A DNA stretch of 64,000 bases from Paracentrotus lividus (Eukaryota; Echinodermata; Echinoidea; Camarodonta; Echinidae). The notes below the pieces were generated by a model. That model was not told the DNA's origin, searched no databases, and worked only from the letters and a program-made list of their open reading frames with translations. Shown in pieces: positions 1-11,607 of this stretch. The number at the start of each line of letters is the position of its first letter. Position 1 is the stretch's first letter. The stretch covers positions 1,731,364-1,795,363 of the forward strand of contig CALNVZ010000649.1 in the NCBI GenBank assembly GCA_940671915.1, in the 5' to 3' direction. The translations under genes were made by a program, and so were the position numbers.

Positions 1-81
1 GCCGCCCGAGATCGTGTCAAATGGAAGGAACTTGTGCATGATGCCACGGCCGGTCGGAGACCTGACCGATCCGCACCCTGA
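1..81 (+). mobile_element. 3' end of a non-LTR retrotransposon RT ORF
   Basis: Frame 1 is open from the window edge and stops at TGA 79-81. The peptide includes DRVKWKELV, then a short Gly/Arg/Pro-rich end. A basic D-R-x-x-W-K-x-L-V stretch just before the stop is common at the C-terminus of LINE reverse-transcriptase ORFs in invertebrates. Only 26 codons are visible, so the clade cannot be assigned and the rest lies left of the window. Confidence 0.5.
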
Positions 82-291
82 TGATGATATCATGTCTATA
101 ATCCTGCTGTGCGGCTTTCACGCAGGTGGCTGCGGTTTTATCTTTTGGTAAGGTACCTTAATTTTGGTTCATATGTGGACCCTCTTTTTGTTGAATATTT
201 TATTTTATTATATTGAAATGTATTTCGATGTGGGATGGAATTTTTTTTATTATTATTATTATTATTTTTTTTTTTTTAATAATCGTTTCAG

Positions 292-390
292 GTCCGTTGC
301 CATGCCAAGAGAGTAACATCACATTTGAAATAACAGAGTATTGTGACGGTGAAATGAAATGCCCTCTAGGAGATGATGAACTACTTTGCA
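292..390 (+). CDS. LDL-receptor class A-like exon (partial gene)
   Basis: A 99-bp exon is bounded by a pyrimidine-rich acceptor ending TTTCAG (AG at 290-291) and a strong donor GTAAGT at 391. It enters and leaves in phase 1, the usual arrangement for shuffled extracellular modules. The translation carries C-x(15)-CDGEMKCPLGDDELLC, matching the second half of an LDLa repeat: the CDG turn, an acidic calcium-box-like DDE and the final Cys. The first part of the module is atypical, and the DGSDE box reads GDDE. This would be one exon of a secreted or membrane receptor whose other exons are outside the window. No partner exon was found to about 2.5 kb. Confidence 0.55.
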
Positions 391-769
391 GTAAGTGCGA
401 CTCTTACACAGAGTTAATTTACTTCCTTTATTTTATTATTATTATTTTCAGGGGGCAATTTACCATCCATCATGTCCAGGGTAAACATTTACACCTGTAT
501 AGACTGAAGGAAATGTAGATAAAATGCCTTGCCCAATGATTTGAGTTTAATACGATAAATGATTACACCATAAACCTTTTATGGCTTTGATTACCTGCAA
601 ATAAAATAATGAAACCATGGACGTAAAAAGGCGCTATCCCACATTTACTTTTTGTGTATTTATGATGTAATGGATGTGTTGGTTTATGTGTGTAGAATGG
701 AGGAGTGTGTGCGTAATGTGTGTTTGGGTTTTTATGACAGGATGTGTGTGTGGGGGGAGGGTGAGTGTA
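391..769. other. AT-rich intronic or intergenic sequence
   Basis: No exon that I can defend. A 29-bp stretch at 452-480 has an acceptor-like TTTCAG before it and GTAAAC after it, but it is too short and lacks recognisable content. Confidence 0.5.
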
Positions 770-802
<33 letters not shown>

Positions 803-850
803 CTGTGTGTGTGTGGTTAGAGGCATAGAGAGAGAGAGAGAGAGAGAACA
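770..850. repeat. (GT)n followed by (GA)n microsatellite
   Basis: Long GT tract, then an AGAGAG tract. Open frames here are low-complexity His/Thr or Arg/Glu artefacts. Confidence 0.95.
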
Positions 851-999
851 AGTGACAACAGAAAAAAGAAAAAAGGGTAAATAGTGATTGAGAATGTGAT
901 CCGACCAGAGAGCAGCCCAACAGAAACAACCAAAAACCAGAAACTGTCGGTATCAATACTGATTGATATTTATCAGGTTATGGATCATCCGTATATGTA

Positions 1000-1180
1000 C
1001 ATATCTCTGTCTGCCTGTCTGTCTCTCTCCCTCTGTCTCTATCTCTCTCTCTCTCTCTCCCTCTCTCTCTCCTTCTCTCTCTCTCTCTCTCTCTCTCTCG
1101 TTCTCTCTCTCTCTCTCTCTCTCACTCTCTCTCTCTCTGTTACCCCTTCTTTCTCTCTCTCTCTCTCTCTTTCTCCTTGT
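1000..1180. repeat. (CT)n microsatellite
   Basis: Nearly continuous CT/CTCC repeat of about 170 bp. It produces spurious Ser/Leu-rich and Arg/Glu-rich open frames on both strands. Confidence 0.95.
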
Positions 1181-2558
1181 CTGTTTACCGTACACAGTCA
1201 CGATCTATCTCTTTCTAAAACACGAGTTTAGCACTATAGAGGGAGACATTAGTATTACAAATACAGCACACATCAATATAGAAATATTCATTTTGTAATA
1301 TGTTAAAAAAAACACAAAAAAAAACAACAACATTAGTTTTGAATAAATTGTCTGTAAATTTATTTTTTTCAGTATTTATGATGTCCGTGGAAAGTATTTC
1401 TTTATTGAAAACTCGAAGGAGTATTAATAACTGTAAATAACTTTGAGTAATGAATAAATGTTAAATAAACAAGTGACCCGCTTTCTTTTTCATGACTCGA
1501 GATATACCTATTAAAACAATATACATTTTATGCAAAACAAATGCAACATTGCTTCGTTTATTCCTTTTTGCTTGTTAGTAACAAAGAGGGAAGATATGAA
1601 AGTCTTGATGAAGTTTAAGTTTAAGGACGGGTGTTTGTTAGGCGCAGATATTTTTGTGGAAATGTTGATACTTAAGTGAATTACGTCAAATTAACAAGTT
1701 ATTTCATGTGCCAATAAATCATACAAGACAAGTATATACATATAAACTAACATGTTATAGTGAAAACGACCCACAGTGTGACTTTTCAAAAGTTAATTTT
1801 TTTTTAACGAAATGAGCAACATCAACATCAATAATATTTCGTTTTGTAATGTCTTGAATTCCTTTCGCTGGAATGGATTTTTCGACGTCTACATTTATAT
1901 AAAATGTCAATAGATTGTGATTTTCAACGCGATTCTATTTTGACAAGAAATCTAAAATCATAATGATATCATTAAAAGTGACTTTATCAACATCCACATA
2001 ATCATAACTTGTCTGATTTTATGAAAATAAGAAAATGCCTCTTTTACATCAGACTTACTTAGTTATTTGCTCCCCCACCCTCCTAATAAAGGTGATACAG
2101 GGATTACCATAGCTTGATATTAATCCTTCACACATAAACTATTACAATAATAATATAATAACACTTGTGAAATATATATTTGTAAACCTTCATGTAAAGT
2201 ATTTAGGAAAAAATGCTCTCTCTTCAGCACATGATAGCAAAATGGACTTTTCTATGGAAAGTTAACATAGCAGTGTTCATTTACATATTGATTCATCAAA
2301 ATATGTAAGCTTATTATAATTGCATTTTGTAGGGCTATCACTATAGAAATTCGTCACTCATGGCTTATCATAATATTACCCCGATCATTATTCATGATAT
2401 AATATAGGAGGTTGCTAAGTTGTGGTCGTTCTACCCCGTAAAAATATGTTTGTGGCAGCCGATATGATATGCTCAACCAAATATCAATGGCATTCACCTT
2501 TTAACAGCAATCAACTTTTGCTTTCATATCATTTTATTTGATAATTATAAATACAACT
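1181..2558. other. AT-rich gene-free stretch
   Basis: No open frame, exon pair, inverted repeat or RNA gene that I can support in about 1.4 kb. Confidence 0.5.
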
Positions 2559-3758
2559 ACACTGTTGCTCATAAAGGTTGGATATTGTTATGTGTGATCC
2601 AGCGACATCTATTTGCTCCGGCTTAGATTTCTTGAAATTGTTTGTCCCAACTTTCACTTTTCTGGACCCTGGCTATACCTTGGACACCCCCAAACTATTC
2701 CCGGGGAATGAAAATAAAACAAAAGTTTGGCAACCCCCAGAACGCCCATTTTTGTCATTTTTCTCATTCAGGGGCCCCTTTTTGTTTACCCGGCTGACTT
2801 AAGGGGCTGTCCCACTGGAGGCGATCGTTGCTGCGACAACTGGCGATCTTGCTGTTGTGAGTGTGGTAGCAAGTTGTTGTTGTTGCCTAGCTTAGATAGA
2901 GTCGTATGTAGGTTTATAATCGCCTTTTTAAAGATTAACTCCTTATAATTATGAAATTATCAAGTTGTCGCCACAACTATCGCCGCCTGTGGGACAGGCC
3001 CTTAAGGCCCCCATAATCCCACCTTCACCAAACACGTCTGATGTATACGGTTGTTATTGTTCTTTGAGTTAAATCCAAGTTTGTGATCACAGACTTAGAT
3101 TCATTGTCTAGGGGAAGGGAAAAAGTTTACTTCGATTCGGGGTGAAAATTAAATTTTTATTCATTTTTACAACATAGAAATTTCTATTTTCTCAAAAATG
3201 TATTGTATAATCTCAGCCAAACATAAATCATAATGAAAAATAAACAATAGTTACCGTTTACAACCTTGTCATTATGGCTGAAACAAGATTTTGGGGAAAA
3301 TGACAATAATTAAGGGTTCATAGTTGTTTTTCATTTCATTTGTTTTGACCATAAAGGTTGGATAGAATATTTCCATTTTTTTACCGATTTCACTTTTTCC
3401 TTCAACCCCTCCCCTAGACAAGACACTAACGCCTGTAATCTTAAACTTTGATTTATCATAAAGAACGATAACAACTCTATATTTCAGACGCTTTTTGAGG
3501 GGGTATGACGGAGGGGGCCTTGGTCAGCCGGTAAACAAAAAGGAGCCCCAAAATGAAACAAAAATGGCAAAATGGGCGTTCTGTGGGTTGACAAACTCTT
3601 TTTTTATTTTCATTCCCCGGAATAGGTTGGAGAGCGTTCAAGTATAGCCAGGGCCTAGAAAAGTGATAGGAGGGATAAACAATTTCAAGAAATTTAAGCC
3701 GGAGCAAAAAGATGTGGCTGGGTCACAAAAAATATCCAACCTTTATGAGCAACAGTGT
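2559..3758. mobile_element. TA-flanked inverted-repeat DNA element (Tc1/mariner-like MITE), 1.2 kb
   Basis: The left end reads TACACTGTTGCTCATAAAGG and the right end is its reverse complement. The inverted arms extend inward for about 230 bp (2559-2800 and 3490-3758) with mismatches. TA borders with CACTG ends fit Tc1/mariner target-site use. The motif ATAAAGGTTGGATA recurs internally near 3350. No transposase frame is seen, so this is a non-autonomous element. A second element is nested at 2799-3005. Confidence 0.8.
2799..3005. mobile_element. TTAA-flanked palindromic MITE nested in the larger element
   Basis: TTAA at 2799-2802 is followed by GGGGCTGTCCCACTGGAGGC. The other end reads GCCTGTGGGACAGGCCC before TTAA at 3002-3005. 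The ends are inverted repeats and the TTAA duplication is typical of piggyBac-type insertion. It lies just inside the left arm of the outer element, so it was inserted later. No coding capacity. Confidence 0.7.
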
Positions 3759-4494
3759 ATTTATCTGCTCAGCTTACATACATTTCGAGGGGTATATATT
3801 ATAATATATATATATATATACTTGATCGTGAGAGGACGTCCTTTATTTAGTATAATATAAATTTTAAACATTTACTTTAAATATACAACAAGAAAAAATA
3901 CATCTAATCTATGGTTAAGTAAATATGCTCAGATTAAGTGATTGTAAAATACAATCACAATGATGTTTGACCACATGACGAATATGGATGTAAATTAACA
4001 AACTGTTATTAGTTCTGTTCACCTTTATCAGCCAAGCACATTAATTTTAGAATTGAGACAGTTTATTTTAATCTTTTATTTTAAGTTTTAAAGTTTTATA
4101 ACGGTATAGTCGTACTTGATTATATTGTATGACTTTAGATTCACTTTCATTTAAATTTAGATGTCGAGGGGCCTCCACTAACAACATGATTTTACGAAAA
4201 TATAGAACAATGCTTGAGAAAAGGAATTGGAACAAAGATGAGCAAAAGCTTAATTATTGATGACAACATTGAATGTACTTTCATAAAAATATTACGTACA
4301 AGTATAATTATAAAAAAAGTTATGACCCTTTCAGCGAGTATTATAGTAAAACAACATATTGATAAAATCCAACATAATAATATGGTTGATTCCCCAATAA
4401 ACATCTTTAGAATAAAAGGATACTTTATAGCACTCACGCTGGTCCCGATAATTCTTATCCGTAATCAACCAAATCATTGATACCAGGAATCTCC
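3759..4494. other. AT-rich intergenic sequence
   Basis: Contains an (AT)n run near 3800-3821 and the presumed 3' flank of the downstream minus-strand B-box gene. Small ORFs on both strands around 4190-4480 have no family signature. Confidence 0.5.
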
Positions 4495-6210
4495 TTATAA
4501 ATGAGAAAAGTTTCCATTCAGGACGATGACTTTACAGGGAACAGGAACGACGCATCTTGGATGATAGCGGTAGAGATACGATGTCGGAAACTCGATCACG
4601 TTTTCTTTCCGCATCACTCCGTCAGGGGAGAGGACACTCACGTATCCTGTGTAGTCTTGGTCCACGCCCTTACGATATGTTACATAAATCATGTCGTCTG
4701 CACCAACGTGAAAGTTAATTCGTCGACTCCAGGAAGCAAGGGAAAGCTTCATCTTGACGTCTCCAGTCGCTCGAAAGATCCGACAGATACCCGAATTTCC
4801 AGAACGAGCAATGATATCTCCATTTGCGAGTGTCCCGCAGCCCATCATTGGTTTGCAGTCGATATCTGTGATGGTGCGAAGATGTGATCCGTTCTTAGGG
4901 TCGATGACATGTATCTCACCACTGTTGTGACTAGCAGCAAGAAGCTTGCCCTTTCTATCCACATCAAGGTAAGCAAAACGAGATTCATCGTGTGGTAAAA
5001 CTATAGACCTTTCATAGTTTCCATCTTTGTCACAAACCTGCAGCGATCCGGCGTTGTAATCACTGTAAACATAACCCTTGCCAGGGAGGACTGCTAGATC
5101 CCAAATGCCTCTGGTTTTCTTGTCGGCCATCAATGCCTCTATGGATCCAGACTTAACGCTTAATTTGTACATGGCTGTTCCATTGCCGTTACGAAGGATC
5201 ACACTCTGCTCATCTATCGCCCCTAAAAGATACGGTTCCTGGATATCAGAAGATATGTTCACTGTATTGATCATTTCAAAGGAAGCTTTCTTCCCTGTCA
5301 AGTGCCCGATTCTTTGTTTGTCATCCACCCTCTTGAAACATATCTTCTTTGCCGAAGTTGCAAGCTTATCAAGAATATCATGATCCAGAGATGGCAACTT
5401 GTCCATACCAATCTCATGGTACTTGGCAACCTTCTCGTGAAAGGACTTTCCATCACAATCGACCAACATGGATTTTGCGACAGCAGCAGCGCTCTCCAAT
5501 TTATCTTCAATAGCTTCTGCGGACTTTGTGGCATCTCTTTCCACACGACGAACAACATCTACGATGCCTTTTAGCTCTGATATGATACTGTCTTGATTGT
5601 TTACTAAGCTTGTATGTTCTTTGTCATATTGTTCTTTGATTTCTTCAAGGTTCAAACGACGTTTTTCATTGATCTGTCTTATGAGTTCTTCTGCTTCTGC
5701 ATTGACCTTCTGCGACCGTTCATGTTTGCGCTCTTCTTGATCTTGAGACTTCGTCTGGAAAGTGGCGGATATCTTCTCCTTTAATTCCTTGAAATGGCTG
5801 TTAACATCCAGTACGCAGGACCCCAGCTTGTCCATGAAGCTTTGTGTCTCGACTTGCCTCGCTGAAATCTCTTCGATATCTTTTTTCACACCCTCTTTCT
5901 TCTCCTTGAAAAACTCGAGAACATCCTGCATCCGATGGCCATGATGTGACGTCAAGGCACATGTATGACACACTGGTACTTTGCATTTACAGCAGAGCAG
6001 TTCAACTTCTTTACGCTCGTGTTGAGGGCACGGCCATATTATAGCTGCATGGGACACATCGGCCAAAATGGCGCTCGCAAGATTTTTGGCACATGTTGGA
6101 CACAAATGGCGTTGTTCAACAACTTTATACCCTTGAGTGGTATCTGCAGAGTCACTATTCCCGCACTCCTCACATTTAAATCCAAACGAATTGAAAAGGC
6201 TTGCCATCAT
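4495..6210 (-). CDS. B-box zinc finger / coiled-coil / propeller-like protein (TRIM-like, no RING)
   Basis: Intact intronless frame of 571 codons. The start Met at 6210 is followed by a second Met; either could be used, and the paralogue at 15902 begins at the second. Residues 13-40 hold two CxxC pairs (CEEC and CPTC) in a B-box1-like zinc module. Residues 61-92 form a canonical B-box2: CPQH, then C73/C76, C81/C84 and His89-92. Residues 97 to about 270 are charged and heptad-rich, a coiled coil for oligomerisation. Residues 320-571 have repeated strand-turn units (GNGTAMYKL, AGSLQVCD, SGEIHVID, SGICRIF) like a beta-propeller of NHL/TRIM2-TRIM3 type. There is no RING, so ubiquitin-ligase activity cannot be assumed. 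TRIM-like genes are strongly expanded in echinoderms. A regulatory or innate-immune role is only an inference. Confidence 0.85.
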   Translation of the reverse strand: MMASLFNSFGFKCEECGNSDSADTTQGYKVVEQRHLCPTCAKNLASAILADVSHAAIIWPCPQHERKEVELLCCKCKVPVCHTCALTSHHGHRMQDVLEFFKEKKEGVKKDIEEISARQVETQSFMDKLGSCVLDVNSHFKELKEKISATFQTKSQDQEERKHERSQKVNAEAEELIRQINEKRRLNLEEIKEQYDKEHTSLVNNQDSIISELKGIVDVVRRVERDATKSAEAIEDKLESAAAVAKSMLVDCDGKSFHEKVAKYHEIGMDKLPSLDHDILDKLATSAKKICFKRVDDKQRIGHLTGKKASFEMINTVNISSDIQEPYLLGAIDEQSVILRNGNGTAMYKLSVKSGSIEALMADKKTRGIWDLAVLPGKGYVYSDYNAGSLQVCDKDGNYERSIVLPHDESRFAYLDVDRKGKLLAASHNSGEIHVIDPKNGSHLRTITDIDCKPMMGCGTLANGDIIARSGNSGICRIFRATGDVKMKLSLASWSRRINFHVGADDMIYVTYRKGVDQDYTGYVSVLSPDGVMRKENVIEFPTSYLYRYHPRCVVPVPCKVIVLNGNFSHL

Positions 6211-6804
6211 TCAATTACTCGTAGGCCAATAGAGCCATGGTACCGAAGGCCTAGTCTTGTCATGTAATGAATTGCATGTCATTCGTTATTTAGATAAGGC
6301 TGTATCTGTAACGGAACTGACCATAAGTACAAAGTCCATGTGTATTCTACTAATTTGTGTACCAACGCTATTTACAGGAGAACTGTGTGAACAAGAGGGC
6401 GACCTCCCATAAATAAACAAATGCGCTATTTATTTATTCATTATTTTATTTGTTTTATTATTCAGTTTAAAAGTATCACTACATAAAGAGGTAGAAACTC
6501 AATATGATTGATTTACAATTTGTAACATAGTACGACATAATTAAAACATATTAATAATTATTATATCAAATCACAACACTACATAAATTACCGTGGAAAC
6601 ACAAAAGGATAATAATTGTTGAGGTAATTGAGAAAAAAAAACTGAAAAAAAACTTGCATTATACCGCACTATGTAAAGGTAAAATGGTTACAACGCTTAT
6701 GTTTGTAAACATAAAAACACATGTGCTAAAAACCCATATTTATTATATTATTGTTCTACAAGCCAGTAAGCAATAAACTGACAAATGTACCCTTCAATAG
6801 CTAT
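6211..6804. other. AT-rich intergenic sequence upstream of the B-box gene
   Basis: This would contain the promoter of the minus-strand B-box gene. I see no clear TATA or other core element that fixes a start site. Confidence 0.45.
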
Positions 6805-7450
6805 TCCCTGCTGTCCCACAGTGTGTTCACAGTGTGTTCACATGGTCGTCTCTGTGAACAGAGTGTGTTCACAGTGTGCCCACCTCGACAGTGTTGTTTA
6901 CCACAGTGTTTTCACACAGTAATTCTCGATTTCACAGTGTAAGTTTACTCGATCACAGTGTTAAGCTAATTTCACAGTGTGGAAACCATGTGAAAAATAT
7001 TCACCAGTGTGAACAATATAATTCCACAGTGTGGTAATTCCGTCGATACCTATTTCACAGTGTGACGGTAGAATTTTACATTGTCTTCACACTGTGGAAA
7101 ATATTTCACAGCGTGACCAACAGAATTTCACAGTGACCACAATGTGAAAAATAATTCATATTTTGAACATCAGAATTTCCCAGGGTGACGATGGAATTTT
7201 TCATTGTCACACCGTGAAAAATATTTAACAGTGTGAAAAACAGATTTTTGCAATGACCACACTGTGGGAAATAATTCACCGTGTGAACATCATAATATCA
7301 TAATGTGACAATATTATTGTTTAACACGAAGTGTGGCCATCCTGTGGAAAACATTGACACTGTAAAAAAAAGCTGCAAATACAATTCACACTGTGAGTCC
7401 TGAAGTTTCTTTTCAACGTGAAAAAAAAAAAACAAATACAGTGTGAATTT
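6805..7450. repeat. Degenerate array of the palindromic motif TTCACAGTGTGAA
   Basis: More than 25 exact or near matches to TTCACAGTGTG or its complement occur in about 640 bp, with variable 10-30 bp AT-rich spacers. A higher-order unit of about 120 bp is visible: a block with GAATTTTACATTGTC near 7070 recurs as GAATTTTTCATTGTC near 7190. The array lies upstream of the minus-strand B-box gene. No coding potential. Confidence 0.75.
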
Positions 7451-7844
7451 TTACTTTCACAAGACCCCACGTACGTTCCTCCTTGGATCTTGGCGTGCGC
7501 AGCCATATTGTACGGTGGTCACATGTTTGGATTTCCATGGTCACATCACGTCTTAAGTGAAACGTTCACTCTCCACGCCATACACAATAGAAAGTCGTAG
7601 ATAGATGCAAGTTGTGTTGTGACCATCGTGGTCTATTGTCATCTTGTGCGACGAAGGTCTCGTTCATTTATGTTCGTGTTTTTTTCATGCAACAAAATGA
7701 CACCGAAGACAAAATAGTAAAGAAATCCACAGAAATAACACAAAAGTGACAACGTTGTGAATATACACCTCTACTTTGGATATTGGTGTTTGAAATATAC
7801 CAATTAAACACACAATTTGGCGTTTCTATGGTCACTTTTAAGAG

Positions 7845-8537
7845 TGCTCAAAATGACGATTTATTTTTTTACTAAACCAAATATAGAAATTATATGTGCT
7901 TTTATAAAATCATAATTTTTTAATATCTCTTCCCTTTTTGATATTTTGAAAAAAATATGAAATTTTAATTAGAAGTTACCTGAACCGATACCGTTGTTGG
8001 TTTAAGGAGGATAGTTTTTTTGACTTGGGGACGCCCCTTTGAAATCAGGTAAAATCTTCTCTTTTTTACAAATAAAACCATACATTCGTAACAAGTACAT
8101 TTCCATCATTATGTCAATTGTTTATTTATGATTTTAATGTTGATATCAATCATCGAAATTAAAATTTGGAGTGTGGAAATACAATGTATGTCTATGTTTC
8201 GTTGGGTTAATGCTGCAGTAAACAGGAAAAAATGTATTAATATTGTATTGAAACTCGCAGAAAATAAATGTCAGCGTGCGTTAAGAGGCTATATCGCTGC
8301 GACTATCGGCCAAGTTTTCCAGTCCCATTCCGGTGTTTGGTAATATTTCACGTGGGTTTCACAAGTGATATTCCAGGGTGTGTCTCCATGTAAAAAAAAA
8401 CTATCCTCCTTAAACCAACAACGGTATCGGTTCAGGTAACTTCTAATTAACATTTCATATTTTTTTCAAAATATCAAAAAGGGAAGAGATATTGAAAAAC
8501 TATGATTTTATAACCCCAAAATTCGTCGTTTTGATCA
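7845..8537. mobile_element. Fold-back element with arms over 100 bp
   Basis: The left arm (7845-8020) includes GATACCGTTGTTGGTTTAAG and the right arm (8399-8537) carries its reverse complement. The ends TGCTCAAAATGACGA and TCGTCGTTTTGATCA pair. The loop of about 380 bp has one 71-codon frame without recognisable content. No flanking duplication is clear. Confidence 0.75.
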
Positions 8538-9407
8538 GGCTTCCAAGATGCATAAATAACTGAGCGAAATAATTCCCAATTGTTTGTTGAATTAGTTTAT
8601 TTGATACACCAATCTCCAAATTCAAGATGCATATGCACCATTTTGCCACTTTTGATGTATTTCGGTGTTTTTTTTTAATGTTGCTGTCCAACTCGTTTCT
8701 ACTGCTTGAGAAAAACATTACAACAAATTACCGACCGCTCGCGTTGCACACGAAAACTAGCGTGCGCGCGAACATTAAACCAACATGGCGTCCTACGCCA
8801 GGAGAACACATAACCAATAGGCGAGAAACGTACGTGACCCTCAATATATGAAAAATGTCATTCTCAGTCATACTCATTGGGGCAGGAAGAGGAGAGAAAC
8901 TTGACACTGTTAATGTGGACTATCATTTTTAAAATAACATGCATCACTTCAGTCGCTCACAGACTTATCAAACCACACTTTCAAATGTAGACTCCGGGAA
9001 ATTAATTTTTCTTTCTTTCTTGAAATCCATAATAATTCTAAATAAACACAGATGCAAATACACGTCCAATTAAAAAAGGAAGGATGTATTCCAGCTAAAG
9101 AGTATTGGAGATTGAAGATTATCATTTAAATAAGAATCTAACCACTTTTTCTACATGTAAAGAGTCGACCATGTGAAAAATATAATAAACATCATCTGAG
9201 TTTGTAAAGGTGCAAATTGAGCATAATCCGCAGTAAATTAATGATTCAATTTTCCATCTTACATCAGTTTTCCATTTCTGCAATTTTTAAAAGTGTTTTT
9301 ACATGTGATTTCAATAAGATGCGCACTATTTTCACATAAACTAAACTACATACAAAAAGTTGAGATTTATCCGTACATTATAACCAATTCAGCCCTTGGC
9401 TGCCATT
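8538..9407. other. Gene-free AT-rich stretch
   Basis: No supported feature. Confidence 0.45.
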
Positions 9408-9618
9408 CACTCGAAGTTGAGCAAGAATGGAAACACGATCATGGAAATTTTCAAATTCTGCTCTGATCACGAAAGCATCGGGCCATTTGTAACCTAGTTA
9501 TGTAGACATCGTTCTCGTTTTGGCTATTTTTTGGCTGTTGACCAATTTCGGGCTGACTTCGCGCGAACCCTAACATTTTACATTTCGTGTGTCAATCTTG
9601 CTCAACTTCGGGACAGTG
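9408..9618. mobile_element. Small inverted-repeat element (MITE)
   Basis: The left end CACTCGAAGTTGAGCAAGA pairs with the right end TCTTGCTCAACTTCGGGACA. Total length is about 210 bp, with no coding frame. Confidence 0.55.
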
Positions 9619-9959
9619 TAACACCACCTTAAACCAAATGGAAGGTGTCAGAGCATGTATGCCACCGAGCGCTCACCGCTAGGAGATTTTTCGGTCAACA
9701 GTCGGCGAGTTAATACAGACCTGTTTCCGGAGCGTCGCCTGCATGTTTCCGCGCCCTCTACTGGATGACAACTCGGGTCCTGTTCAGCCACTCTAACAGA
9801 ACAACCCCCTGTCTGATTATCATATCCAAACAGCGTCCAAGCAGGCTCGCGGTCACCCCTCAGCTGTTGTGACCATAGCTTTATAAACCGTGTTTAAAAA
9901 AAAAACTCCTTTGCGAATTCCAGAACAGATATTAATTTTTGAAAAGGAAATAAATCTTT

Positions 9960-10090
9960 TTATGTTACCGTCTTTTTACAGACTCGCTTCCAGACAAGTG
10001 GAGTAATGATGAGAAGAGCCGCTATTACGTCCAGACATCCCATGATACAAAAAGCAATGTTGTACGACTGGGTACGATCAAAGATGGCTC
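9960..10090 (-). CDS. SLC16-like transporter, exon 4 (last coding)
   Basis: Acceptor CCCTTTAG (AG at 10091-10092). The exon enters in phase 1 and ends at TAA 9960-9962. It encodes AIFDRTQSYNIAF, then a last membrane helix (CIMGCLDVIAALLIITPLVW) and a short basic tail. The D-x-T-x-S-Y motif before TM12 is characteristic of the monocarboxylate-transporter branch of the major facilitator superfamily. The join to exon 3 restores VIAGAIFDRT. Confidence 0.75.
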
Positions 10091-10436
10091 CTAAAGGGAA
10101 ATTAAACATATGACAATAATAATAATAATAATACATAATGATATTAATACTTCTGTCCGTAAAGAAAAACAAATTACATTTTACAACTTAATTGGAGATA
10201 ATTATTATGCCAACGATTGAAATAAATTCTACACTAATGATAAACCTCGACTACTCTTAAGCTGGACCGTGAAGTAAAAAAAAAAAAAAAAAAAAACGAG
10301 TCAAAGTTATTTTCCGACTTTGAATGATGCAATGAGATTATTTTGTAATGTAGAAAAGAAGACTATAGAATGAGAGTTTTTAGTTTTATATTTGAATTCG
10401 AGATTTACAAGAAAATTATGAAAATCCTGAACAAAC

Positions 10437-11607
10437 CAGCAATGACTCCTACGATCGGAAGGGCTGAACCGCCGCATAGAAACTGTATTCCTAACCCAAT
10501 CTTGAAGTACTTTTCTCCAACAGCATTCATAACAAGGGTGAGTTGAGCGGGCGTCTTGAAGCCAATCGTGAAGCCAAACAGGAGTGAGAGAAAGAGCAGG
10601 AACCAGAACGAATCAGCCACGTAGTTTACAAAAAAGGCTATGGCTGAAATTATATTTACGATCATATACCAGATTTCGATTCGAGCTAATTTTCTTGAAG
10701 TGATAAATCCACAGGAGAAGCGCCCGAGGAAATTGGCAACACCACCGGCAACGGATAGCTGAGCAGCTCTTAGGTCGGAGAGGCCCTTTGCTTTTGCGTT
10801 GGGGATGGTAAAAAGGAGCCAGGTACCATATGGAAGAGCAAATAGATATATCTGAACGCAGACTAAGATCATGAGGGGATGCTCCTTGAAAAACCGAGCA
10901 GTAGAAAAAAGGCAATTGCAACATGATTTTGTTGTTACGTCATCCTTGATAGCTATTTCCAAGTTTATATCAGATTCATTATTTGGTGAAGTGACCTCTC
11001 CCTCTGCACCTTGCCCAGATGTTCCATGACTTGTCTTTGTCCTGATGGTTTGTTCTTTACAATTAAGTACCCGCAAAATTATTGACGTCACTGATCTTTG
11101 AAATTGTTGACTGGTCTTTATTCTGTTCATGATCCTCATAACATGAATTTACTTCACTTTCATCACAATCAAGAAAAGAATCTGCAGTTGTTACATTAGT
11201 TGTAGTTTCATCCTTGCTCATGTTATGGAGTTCCTTGTCCGAGCAGTCATTCCTACAGTCTCCGCTTGTGGTCTCCAAATCAAGTGAGTCAGTAATATAA
11301 TTTGCGTTAGTGTGGCCAGACGCTTCTGGCTTGCGTGGAGTTTTGTAATTGCCTTCTTTTGGTCGTCGTATTTTGGACGGCTTTAGTAATGACCCGATCA
11401 ATATGACATGGGTGGTAAACGCACCAAGCAGCAGTAAAGCGCCTCTCCATCCGTAAAGATCTTTCAGGATTTCAAAGATCCAGGGCATCACCATGACCCC
11501 GACGCTTCCCCCGGAGATGAAGATACCTGTAGCTATCTCGAAGTGATCGGGGAAATACTCAGCAGGACAGGAGTTTAAAGGAAGAACGACGAAGACAAAT
11601 CCAAAAC
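10437..11607 (-). CDS. SLC16-like transporter, exon 3 (frame disrupted)
   Basis: Begins after the acceptor ATCAG at 11608-11609 in phase 1 and completes FGFGFVFVVLP. It encodes TM4-TM6 (including SGGSVGVMVMP and YGWRGALLLLGA), a long hydrophilic central loop, then TM7-TM11. The length is 1171 bp, one base off a multiple of three. The upstream frame runs into a stop at 11063-11065 and the downstream frame is already open from 11139, so there is a +1 (or -2) shift in the loop between about 11155 and 11063. No intron of plausible size explains it. It may be a sequencing indel or a real lesion. The donor is a weak GTTTGT at 10435-10436. Confidence 0.7.

Noticed and set aside
452-480. 29-bp mini-exon after the LDLa exon
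   Set aside because: Splice-like borders but a frame-changing length, no module content and no partner.
563-1298. Several ORFs rich in His/Thr, Ser/Leu or Arg/Glu
   Set aside because: They are translations of GT, GA and CT microsatellites.
2578-2948. Short plus-strand ORFs over the inverted-repeat element
   Set aside because: They lie within transposon arms and have no protein signature.
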